Assembly (NCBI GenBank): GCA_003225615.1
Contig: QIAS01000377.1
Span: forward strand, 1 to 5,088
DNA from: Acidobacteriota bacterium
GTDB lineage: Bacteria; Acidobacteriota; Terriglobia; Terriglobales; Acidobacteriaceae
DNA length: 5,088 nt
Direction of reading: 5' to 3'
The notes under the pieces are model-generated. The model was not told the DNA's origin. It was given only the letters and a program-made list of their open reading frames with translations, and did no database searches. Every line of letters starts with the position of its first letter. Within the stretch, counting starts at the first letter, position 1. Positions 1 to 5,026 of the stretch are shown piece after piece. The translations under genes were made by a program, and so were the position numbers.

Positions 1-1858
1 CGAGCGCGAAGTGACCGAGATTTTCCTCCGAGTAGCGAGCCTGTTTCAGGGAGCGCAGCATCAGATAGCTCAGAATGCGCTCTTCCGGCTTGCCGGCAAT
101 TTTCTGAGTGAGCTTCTGGTACATGCGCGGCGTGATGTGAACTTCTTTGGGGATCTCGATGTCGCGGGGGCGGCGGCCGGTTCCGTAGGTGGCGCGGCGA
201 TCGGTTTTGAGCTGGATGCGCTGAATGGGCAGCGCGCCGACTCCAAGCGAGTAGCCGAACGTGGCGGCAATCATTTCAAATTCGTAGACCCGCTTGGCAT
301 CCGGCTTTTCGTGGATTCGATAGAGCGAAGCGACACGCTTGTTCTCCAGATATTGGGCGACGCATTCATTGGCCGATAACATGAATTCTTCAATGAGGCG
401 GTGTTCCGACCGCGAGATGCTCTTCATGAGGCCGAATTCGTCGAATTCAATGACCGGCTCGGGCAGGTCGAAGTCAATGGAGCCACGGCGCTCGCGCTTG
501 CGGTTGAGGATCATGGCCAGATCGCGCATCATCTCGAACTGCCCAGCCAGTGCGGCATAGCGCGCGCCTGTGGCGGAATCGCCTTCTAAGATTGCGTTCA
601 CCGCGGTGTAGGTCATGCGCTCGGCGGAGCGGATGACGCCTTCATTTAATTCGTAGCCAAGAATTTCTCCCTGGTTGTCAATTTGCATGACGCAGGAGAG
701 CACGAGGCGATCGAGCTTGGGGCGGAGGCTGCAAATGTCGGTTGAGAGCTCGAGCGGCAACATGGGGACGGCGCGATCGGGAAAATAGACGGAAGTCCCG
801 CGCAGGCGGCCTTCCTGATCGAGCCCTGAGCCGGGGGTGACGTAATGGGCCACGTCCGCGATGTGGACCTGGAGCTCGAAATTTCCGTTCTCGAGGCGGC
901 GGACCAGGACGGCGTCGTCGAAATCGCGGGCGGTTTCGCCGTCGATAGTGACGATGGGCAGGTGACGGTAGTCGCGGCGCTTGTGCAGTTCGCGCGACTG
1001 AATGATTCCTTCGACCTTCTCGGCTTCTTCCAGCACCTCTGCCGGAAAGCGGTGAGGCAGGTGAAACTTACGGATCATGATCTCGACATCGACGCCGAAA
1101 TCGTCCTCGTAGCCGAGAATTTCGACGACGCGGCCTCGGGGATCCTGGGTGGGCGTGGGCCAGTCCGTGATCTCGACGTCTACGACCGCGTTTTCCAGGT
1201 CATCCGACGAGGTGCGCCGGGCGGCCTCTTCACCCAGGACGCGGTGCGCCGATTTTTTCTTTTTGCTCCCAGGTTTTGTTCCCTCCGTGTCCTCTGTGTC
1301 CCCTGTGGTTTGTTTTGGGTATTCCATCCCGGGAGGAATAATGATCTCCTGCGAGATCTTTTCGTCCATGGGCGTCACATAATTGCGGCGATGGCCGTAG
1401 TGGAACTTGCCCACCACGGTGGGATGAGCGCGGCTTACCGGACGCAGGATGCGGCCTTCGGCGCGGCCGTCGGGACGGATGGCGCCAATTTCGACCAGCA
1501 CACGATCGCCGTGCATGGCGGAGCCTATAGCGTGCGGCGGGATGAAAATATCGCCCGAGATTCGTGACTTTAAGTTGGGCGGGAGTGAATTGGGGTCGAG
1601 GATGACGAAGCCGAAACCATCGCGGTGCAGGGTGAGGCGTCCCACGGCGACGTTTTTTCCTGTGATGGCCTGTGGGATGGCGTAGCGATCGGAATCCACC
1701 TGCCGCAGTTGTCCGCCGGCCACCAGGCTTTTTAGACGGTCGGTCAACTCGCGGCGACCGTCGCCATGCAGGCCGAGTTCGCGGACCAACTGCTTATAGC
1801 CGGCGGTGTGCTTGGGCTGGCGCTCGATTTTCTTGAGGATGGCGGAGTCGGAAAGCAT
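1..1858 (-). CDS. rnr: Ribonuclease R (RNB-family 3'-5' exoribonuclease), C-terminal part beyond the window
   Basis: Processive 3'-5' exoribonuclease that degrades structured RNA in the cytoplasm, with roles in rRNA and mRNA quality control. About 619 codons are visible and the frame is unbroken. The N-terminus (residues 1-60) looks like the winged-helix region of RNase R. A cold-shock-like domain follows at about 73-125 (DGFGFVIL, GDIFIPP, GDRVLVEI). A second OB region ends near VEITDWPTPTQ (about 227-237). The RNB domain starts near 295. The motif TIDGETARDFDDAV carries the four metal-binding aspartates of the family, here D306, D312, D314 and D315. HIADVAHYV and GTSVYFPDRAVPMLP are also typical. 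The sequence stops at ENLGHFAL, so the end of RNB and the expected S1 domain are missing. The ATG at 1858 is the only start after an in-frame TAA at 1877-1879, and its Shine-Dalgarno match (AAGAG) is weak. An unusual Thr/Asp/Glu plus Lys linker lies at about 182-205. The gene is divergent from the bactofilin gene. Confidence 0.97.
   Translation of the reverse strand, partial: MLSDSAILKKIERQPKHTAGYKQLVRELGLHGDGRRELTDRLKSLVAGGQLRQVDSDRYAIPQAITGKNVAVGRLTLHRDGFGFVILDPNSLPPNLKSRISGDIFIPPHAIGSAMHGDRVLVEIGAIRPDGRAEGRILRPVSRAHPTVVGKFHYGHRRNYVTPMDEKISQEIIIPPGMEYPKQTTGDTEDTEGTKPGSKKKKSAHRVLGEEAARRTSSDDLENAVVDVEITDWPTPTQDPRGRVVEILGYEDDFGVDVEIMIRKFHLPHRFPAEVLEEAEKVEGIIQSRELHKRRDYRHLPIVTIDGETARDFDDAVLVRRLENGNFELQVHIADVAHYVTPGSGLDQEGRLRGTSVYFPDRAVPMLPLELSTDICSLRPKLDRLVLSCVMQIDNQGEILGYELNEGVIRSAERMTYTAVNAILEGDSATGARYAALAGQFEMMRDLAMILNRKRERRGSIDFDLPEPVIEFDEFGLMKSISRSEHRLIEEFMLSANECVAQYLENKRVASLYRIHEKPDAKRVYEFEMIAATFGYSLGVGALPIQRIQLKTDRRATYGTGRRPRDIEIPKEVHITPRMYQKLTQKIAGKPEERILSYLMLRSLKQARYSEENLGHFAL
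1283..1309 (-). repeat. Three tandem 9-bp units inside rnr, encoding TTG-DTE-DTE
   Basis: On the plus strand the units are CTCCGTGTC, CTCTGTGTC and CCCTGTGGT, back to back. Each unit is three codons, so on the minus strand they read as three tripeptides, residues 184-192 of RNase R. They sit in a low-complexity linker between IIIPPGMEYP and HRVLGEEAARR, followed by a basic KKKK patch. From memory, CTCTGTGTCC-type strings recur between genes in several bacterial genomes, so this may be a dispersed repeat that entered a permissive linker in frame. That origin is inference. Confidence 0.6.
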
Positions 1859-2264
1859 CGGATCAGGCTCTTGGCTTTAGCCTCTCGGCTTGGATTCCCT
1901 AGTGAACTCTCAGGATACCTGAAGGAGTGCGGATAGTTCAGCCGCATCCCTGGGCGGACAAAGCAAATTCCGTCAGGACATGCCATTAGATATCGGGGAC
2001 CTTGGCCGGAACCTGATCAGTCAACACGTATTACCATCGGGCTCTTGCCGCAGACAGCTCGGGGAGCCGATATTCCCGTCTGGCATGTTTGGGGTACGGA
2101 ACTCTAGGGCATAAGCCTTAACGCGGAAGTACATCTCCAAATGGGGACTAGAAACCGTGATTTCCACAAGACGCGAGGCATAACAGCAAGGTAAAATGCG
2201 TTCGGTCAAGAAAATATAGATTTGACCTCTCTACCCATTCACTTGAGGAAAGGATTTTTGGATT
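1859..2264. other. Divergent intergenic region between rnr and the bactofilin gene
   Basis: These 406 bp should hold the promoters and 5' leaders of both genes. No convincing sigma-70 promoter pair was found for either; an AT-rich patch with TATAGA near 2214-2219 is the best -10 candidate for the bactofilin gene but has no matching -35. On the rnr side two small hairpins can form in the leader: AGCC-GAGA-GGCT (1879-1890, minus-strand reading, a GNRA-type loop) and TCAGG-TAT-CCTGA (1910-1922, minus-strand reading). A two-block inverted repeat is listed separately. Short minus-strand open frames here have no ribosome site or recognisable motif and are not called. Confidence 0.5.
1978..2088. repeat. 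Two-block imperfect inverted repeat between the divergent genes
   Basis: ACATGCCA (1978-1985) is the reverse complement of TGGCATGT (2081-2088). Just inside, ATATCGG (1990-1996) is the reverse complement of CCGATAT (2067-2073). The arms differ in the spacing between blocks (4 and 7 nt) and enclose about 70 bp. It could be a decayed mobile element, a regulatory structure or chance; no gene lies inside. Confidence 0.4.
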
Positions 2265-2816
2265 ATGTGGAAGCCCACGAATCAGCCCACGACTCCGTCC
2301 CGGCCGGGCAGCACCAGTGAGACGGAACGTCCTGCCATGACACCGTCGACAACGTCTTCGAGCAGCGAGCGGGAAACCGCTCCCGCAGCCCCGCGTACCG
2401 TATCCACCAGCACGGCAGACCAGGCGACGATCGGCAAATCGCTGGTGATCAAGGGCGAAGTGACCGGCTCAGAGTCGCTCTATATCGATGGCCGGGTGGA
2501 AGGTTCCATCAATTTGTCCGGTAACCGGGTGACCGTAGGCCGCAACGGCGTAGTGGCTGCCAACATCAATGCGCGGGAAATCGTCGTACTGGGCAAAGTG
2601 CGCGGCAACCTGACGGCCAGCGATCGCGTGGATATCCGCAGCGACGGCTCACTAACCGGCGACGTGGTTGCAGCCCGCATCAGCATCGAGGACGGCGCGT
2701 TCTTCAAGGGCGGCATTGACATTCGCAAGGGTGGCCAAAAGGCCAACGGTGCGGAGGAGATCAAGGGCACGTCGAGCACGGCTGAGCCAGCGGCAGCGGC
2801 GGCGGCTCGGGCGTAG
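2265..2816 (+). CDS. Bactofilin (polymer-forming cytoskeletal protein, DUF583 family)
   Basis: Bactofilins polymerise without nucleotide into filaments that scaffold cell-shape, wall-synthesis or polar functions, usually at the inner face of the membrane. The protein is 183 aa. Residues 1-50 are Pro/Ser/Thr-rich and probably disordered. Residues 54-153 form the bactofilin core: TIGKSLVIKGEVTGSESL opens it, YIDGRVEGSI follows, and short repeating Gly/Val/Ile strand units continue to about 153, as expected for a right-handed beta-helix. The tail (154-183) is Gly/Lys then Ala-rich. No signal peptide or membrane helix is seen, which fits a cytoplasmic filament. The ATG at 2265 is supported by a strong Shine-Dalgarno stretch, AGGAAAGGA (2246-2254), 10 nt upstream; a later ATG at 2337 lacks comparable support and would remove only disordered residues. 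The gene appears monocistronic, closed by the terminator at 2881-2916. The cellular role of this particular bactofilin cannot be read from the window. Confidence 0.95.
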   Translation: MWKPTNQPTTPSRPGSTSETERPAMTPSTTSSSSERETAPAAPRTVSTSTADQATIGKSLVIKGEVTGSESLYIDGRVEGSINLSGNRVTVGRNGVVAANINAREIVVLGKVRGNLTASDRVDIRSDGSLTGDVVAARISIEDGAFFKGGIDIRKGGQKANGAEEIKGTSSTAEPAAAAAARA

Positions 2817-2880
2817 TCGGCTCCGGCTCCCGGCTTCGGGCTTCCGGCAACGGGTGGCGAAGTTTGTTTTGGTTTCATGA

Positions 2881-2916
2881 CAGGCTCTCTCGCGTGGGCG
2901 GGAGAGCCTGTTTTTT
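2881..2916 (+). terminator. Intrinsic terminator of the bactofilin gene
   Basis: CAGGCTCTC (2881-2889) pairs perfectly with GAGAGCCTG (2902-2910). One T-G wobble and three further pairs (CGC with GCG) extend the stem to 13 bp around a GTGG loop. Six T residues follow at once (2911-2916). It lies 65 bp after the bactofilin stop. There is no A-run on the left, so it should act only on plus-strand transcription. Confidence 0.95.
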
Positions 2917-2996
2917 GCTAGGAGTGATTCCTCTTCGGACCAGGGTACTTGTGAGGGTTCTTGTCTGGGAGCGGATGGGGCTGGGGCCTCGAATCC

Positions 2997-3049
2997 GCAA
3001 CACGCCGGGTACGCTCGAAACGGGTTAATAAGCGATATCGCGATTTTGC
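2997..3049. repeat. Palindromic repeat copy 1 (weakest copy, at the left edge of the small-gene region)
   Basis: The right arm has TAAGCGATATCG (3029-3040) followed by a tail ending CAACAG (3049-3054), closely matching the right arms of the other copies. The left arm (2997-3017) is diverged: ACGCTC pairs with the right arm only if one base is bulged, and the outer GCAACA pairs imperfectly with TTTTGC. The positions 3022-3044 match 5066-5088 at 20 of 23 bases in direct orientation. This copy separates the bactofilin terminator from the small-gene region. Confidence 0.55.
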
Positions 3050-3113
3050 AACAGTTTGGCTGATTGGCGCTGTTTCCTAAGCATAACCAACTCATCCGAG
3101 ATAGATTAGGCAA

Positions 3114-3122
3114 TGTTATAAA
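3114..3122 (+). promoter_or_regulatory. Possible extended -10 promoter element for the 3174 gene
   Basis: TGTTATAAA reads as an extended -10 (TGn followed by TATAAA), 51 bp before the start codon. No recognisable -35 hexamer lies about 17 bp upstream, which extended -10 promoters can tolerate. It rests on sequence resemblance only. Confidence 0.3.
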
Positions 3123-3173
3123 CTTACGCCCAAGTGGCTCCCTATCGCGCGCTCTCAATTCTTTAGGAGTGAA

Positions 3174-3437
3174 ATGGCAGAAGAATCAAGAATAAGGCGG
3201 AGGTTACCCGAAAAAGACTCGGAAATTCTCGCGGCAGGATCTAGGCTGAAATTCATTTTCAATGAGAAGAGAGAGTTGGAAATTCTTGGGAACCGACTCG
3301 GACTGAAAGCACTTGCTGCCATCTGCTCTGGACTCAGTGAAGCCGCTGAAGGCGGCCACTATCACTTGGACGAACACTTTTGGGGTACTGAGCCGGGCTC
3401 GATTCCAACCATCGTTTGCCTCAATGACAATCTGTGA
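3174..3437 (+). CDS. Small hypothetical protein resembling the Imm32 immunity family
   Basis: An 87-aa, probably cytoplasmic, protein with no signal peptide or membrane helix. The visible pattern is a basic N-terminus, a strand-like RLKFIFN segment (24-30), ELEILGN with GLKALA just after it (34-48), GGHYHLDE (60-67) and GSIPTIV (75-81). The order GN-x-x-GL, a helix, HYHLD, then GS plus a hydrophobic strand is what I recall for Imm32-type proteins, which neutralise toxins of polymorphic toxin systems. This is recognition by pattern and needs a profile search. The start is well supported: AGGAG (3165-3169) lies 4 nt before ATG. No toxin gene is adjacent, and the upstream gene ends at a strong terminator, so this is a separate transcription unit. 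A palindromic repeat begins 26 bp after the stop. It differs from the next three genes in strand. Confidence 0.8.
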   Translation: MAEESRIRRRLPEKDSEILAAGSRLKFIFNEKRELEILGNRLGLKALAAICSGLSEAAEGGHYHLDEHFWGTEPGSIPTIVCLNDNL

Positions 3438-3463
3438 AGCAAACAGGTACCCGGATTGTTAAC

Positions 3464-3513
3464 GAAATCGGCGATCATACTCACAAACCGCTCAATGAGT
3501 GCTATCGCGATTT
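3464..3513. repeat. Palindromic repeat copy 2 (best local hairpin)
   Basis: AAATCGGCGAT (3465-3475) pairs with ATCGCGATTT (3504-3513) over 10 bp with one bulged G. After a 3-by-3 internal loop, ACTCA (3479-3483) pairs with TGAGT (3496-3500), closing a 12-nt loop. The left arm GAAATCGGCG matches the family core GTAATCAGGCG with one substitution and one deletion; the right arm is TGAGTGCTATCG. It lies just downstream of the 3174-3437 gene and has no T-run, so it is not a standard terminator. Confidence 0.75.
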
Positions 3514-3587
3514 ATCGCCAATCATTGATTCTTTGAAGGGCAATTCGTTTTAAAGTCAATCGTAATCACCGCCGTTGTGCGCCATTG

Positions 3588-3651
3588 CTGTTGTAATCAC
3601 GCGGTTTCACTCAGAATCCGGATTGTGAGTGTAATGGGGATATTTCAACAG
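3588..3651. repeat. Palindromic repeat copy 3 (full-length, overlaps the DUF4279 stop codon)
   Basis: Two 26-nt arms (3588-3613 and 3626-3651) pair at 19 of 26 positions plus one G-T wobble. Pairing is solid at both ends: CACTCA with TGAGTG near the centre and CTGTTG with CAACAG at the outer edge. The left-arm core is GTAATCACGCG (3593-3603). A second left-arm-like string, GTAATCACC, lies 31 bp further left (3562-3570), possibly a half-copy. The stop codon of the minus-strand DUF4279 gene (3645-3647) is inside the right arm. Confidence 0.8.
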
Positions 3652-4037
3652 TTGTAGAAGTCACAATCAATGCAAAGGCCGTACTCTGCGATTCTCCGCA
3701 CGATTTCTAGATCGAAGTGGACACCGGGACTGACATCACGGAAATAGCCAACGAGTTGCATCGTCCCACCTAATTCCCTGCTTAGTTCCCCAAACGCGGC
3801 TTTGTTTGAATCAAGTTGGTCGAGAACGTCCTTTACATGTTCGTCCAGCGGAGCAGACCCTCCCAAACGCGAATGGAGTGCCCAGAGGCTACAGGGCCTG
3901 CTCTTTGAGGTCGTGCCAATGGCATCGCCTTCCATCGCCGTCTTCGTGGGCGTCACGCCGACCCTGCGAGTGACATCATCGGGGGCGAATGATCCTCTGA
4001 CGTGGAAGTATGCGTACCACGTGTCCGCGTTTTGCAT
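3645..4037 (-). CDS. DUF4279 domain-containing protein
   Basis: A 130-aa soluble protein that matches the DUF4279 pattern along its whole length: WYAYFHVRGSFAPDDVT near the start (7-23), GVTPT and GD (27-38), SLWALHS (50-56), LDEHV plus a helix ending DQLDSNKAAFGELS (64-86), the strand MQLVGYF (93-99), PGVHFDLEIVRRIAEYG (104-120) and a closing LCIDCDFY (121-128). The family has no established biochemical activity that I can name; members often lie in accessory or immunity-gene neighbourhoods, so an immunity-like role is only a guess. The ATG at 4037 is chosen. A TTG at 4055, in frame, would add six residues, and neither start has a good ribosome site. The last codons and the stop are encoded by the arm of a palindromic repeat. 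It is co-oriented with the membrane gene upstream (78-bp gap containing another repeat copy). Confidence 0.88.
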   Translation of the reverse strand: MQNADTWYAYFHVRGSFAPDDVTRRVGVTPTKTAMEGDAIGTTSKSRPCSLWALHSRLGGSAPLDEHVKDVLDQLDSNKAAFGELSRELGGTMQLVGYFRDVSPGVHFDLEIVRRIAEYGLCIDCDFYNC

Positions 4038-4098
4038 AGCCAAAGCGTAAGTCAATTTCCGAGTTAATCCAAGAAGATCATGCCCTTCGTTCTCAACT

Positions 4099-4147
4099 GA
4101 CGAAATCAGGCGATTTCACTGATTGACCCGGTGACCGCCACGAAGTC
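4099..4147. repeat. Palindromic repeat copy 4 (overlaps the end of the 4116-4433 gene)
   Basis: The left-arm core GAAATCAGGCG (4102-4112) differs by one base from the family core. Pairing with the right side runs TCAC with GTGA (4116-4119 and 4131-4134), GGCG with CGCC (4109-4112 and 4136-4139), then GAC with GTC. The left arm alone can also fold as GAAATC-AGGC-GATTTC (4102-4117). The right arm is the most diverged of the set because it encodes the C-terminus of the membrane protein, whose stop is 4116-4118. Confidence 0.6.
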
Positions 4148-4433
4148 GGAGCGCACGGAACAGAAGCCAAAGACATCCTGAGTACAGCAGGGCCGGAATC
4201 CAGAGAATGAGCAAGTAGGTAGTCAGGGCTTCCAGCCATCTGTTGTTAATCCTGCCGAACCAGTCGTGATCTATCAGCCAAGCCCAAGGAGTTGCGAACA
4301 AGAAACCGTAACCCGCGATGCGCTCGCTACGCCAGTGCATAGGACGAGCGAGAATGACGAATAGATTTAGGGCCGCTGCGACAAGGAATGGAAGTGGAAG
4401 CAGTATTCGCTTTGCCCAGATCACAAAACTCAC
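4116..4433 (-). CDS. Small three-helix membrane protein, function unknown
   Basis: A 105-aa protein I do not recognise. Three hydrophobic segments are visible: about 8-29 (LLPLPFLVAAALNLFVIL), 40-54 (AGYGFLFATPWAWLI) and 70-94 (LTTYLLILWIPALLYSGCLWLLF). A charged stretch with HDWFGRINNRW (56-66) lies between helices 2 and 3, and the tail is basic (RALRLRGGHRVNQ). There is no cleavable signal peptide pattern; it is probably an inner-membrane protein. The start is GTG at 4433, the first start after an in-frame TAG; a second GTG three codons on is possible, and the ribosome site is poor. Its stop codon lies inside a palindromic repeat arm. The gene is 78 bp upstream of the DUF4279 gene on the same strand, so co-transcription is possible but the repeat lies between. 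The role is unknown. Confidence 0.7.
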   Translation of the reverse strand: MSFVIWAKRILLPLPFLVAAALNLFVILARPMHWRSERIAGYGFLFATPWAWLIDHDWFGRINNRWLEALTTYLLILWIPALLYSGCLWLLFRALRLRGGHRVNQ

Positions 4434-4481
4434 CTGAGTAGCGTTCTATCGCATAGCCCGGTGCTTCACAAGTGACTTCGG

Positions 4482-4507
4482 TTGACCGTAATTGACGTAA
4501 TCAGGCG
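4482..4507. repeat. Left arm of an interrupted palindromic repeat, with a short tandem duplication
   Basis: GTAATCAGGCG (4497-4507) is identical to the core at 5031-5041. Directly before it, TTGACCGTAA (4482-4491) and TTGACGTAA (4492-4500) form a tandem near-duplicate. The expected partner arm is not adjacent; a right-arm core, TGAGCGTAATCG read on the minus strand, lies at 4658-4669 on the other side of the 4507-4653 element, suggesting one site was split. Confidence 0.6.
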
Positions 4508-4653
4508 TGGCTGTTGAAAAACTCCTTCGCGCGAAATTAGCCAAAATAAAATTGCGTCACGATGCCCTACAAACGACTTTCTTAATTTTCTAGACATTTT
4601 CTATGCCCAAAATTTTCGCTGTTTTGAAGAAAATGAACTTTTTCAACAGCCAC
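4507..4653. mobile_element. MITE-like element with 15-bp perfect terminal inverted repeats, no coding capacity
   Basis: GTGGCTGTTGAAAAA (4507-4521) is the exact reverse complement of TTTTTCAACAGCCAC (4639-4653). The 117-bp interior is AT-rich and has no credible gene. A second inner block is roughly symmetric: GCGAAATT on the left and AATTTTCGC on the right. Termini of the GTTGAAAAA type are, from memory, common on several insertion-sequence families, so this may be a non-autonomous derivative or a deleted insertion sequence. No clean target duplication is visible. It lies between the two membrane-protein genes, just after the stop of the upstream one. Confidence 0.7.
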
Positions 4654-4666
4654 AACGCGATTACGC

Positions 4667-4966
4667 TCATTGGGTTTTACCGACGGCACGCTTTTCTTCG
4701 ATCAATCGCCCCAAAAAGTACCACCAGAGGGTTCCAACTATTCCCCACGCAGCCAGTGCGTATGGGAAATTCTTGTCCGAGACGAACATCGCTCCAAAGG
4801 CGATTGCTGAGAATGGAAAGTCACCCAAGAAAATCAACGCGAACGGCCAACGAGAAGGTCCGTCGAGCAGCGGCTGAGGCTGCAACCAAGCGAGAATCCA
4901 AGTCAACAGGAAGACGTAGCCGTGTATTAGGGGCGCGCTCCAACGCGCTTTGCGTAAGCGAATCAC
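4667..4966 (-). CDS. Small three-helix membrane protein, function unknown (second of two)
   Basis: A 99-aa protein with a basic N-terminus (MIRLRKARWS) and three hydrophobic segments: about 11-30 (APLIHGYVFLLTWILAWL), 40-61 (WPFALIFLGDF then PFSAIAFGAMFV) and 68-88 (PYALAAWGIVGTLWWYFLG), then a charged tail. The DFPFS and GTLWWYFLG stretches recall small hypothetical membrane proteins I associate with Acidobacteria, but no function is known to me. The positive-inside rule suggests a cytoplasmic N-terminus. GTG at 4966 is the only start after an in-frame TAA at 4976-4978, and no good ribosome site is seen. The stop codon (4667-4669) is the first three bases of a right-arm core of the palindromic repeat, and the MITE-like element begins 13 bp beyond. 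An overlapping plus-strand frame (4603-5025) is Arg/Ser-rich and judged a shadow. Confidence 0.68.
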   Translation of the reverse strand: MIRLRKARWSAPLIHGYVFLLTWILAWLQPQPLLDGPSRWPFALIFLGDFPFSAIAFGAMFVSDKNFPYALAAWGIVGTLWWYFLGRLIEEKRAVGKTQ

Positions 4967-5026
4967 GTGTAAATCTTATATCCAGCAACGCATCTGTCGA
5001 CCCACCTTCAGCGGTGAACGCGTAAC

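Noticed and set aside
845..1567. Plus-strand open frame of 240 codons
   Set aside because: It lies wholly inside the clear RNase R gene on the other strand, which has full motif conservation; this is a GC-rich shadow frame.
1744..1986. Short minus-strand frame as an rnr leader peptide
   Set aside because: It overlaps the first 38 codons of rnr out of frame, has no ribosome site and no attenuation-like structure that I can support.
2480..3158. Minus-strand open frames opposite the bactofilin gene and its terminator
   Set aside because: They mirror the bactofilin coding sequence, cross a strong terminator and show no recognisable motif or ribosome site.
3464..3513. Hairpin as an intrinsic terminator for the 3174-3437 gene
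   Set aside because: The stem has a bulge, an internal loop and a 12-nt loop, and no T-run follows; it belongs to the palindromic repeat family.
4603..5025. Plus-strand open frame of 140 codons
   Set aside because: It overlaps the minus-strand membrane protein, is Arg/Ser/Ala-rich like a shadow frame, has no ribosome site and runs through the mobile element end and a repeat arm.
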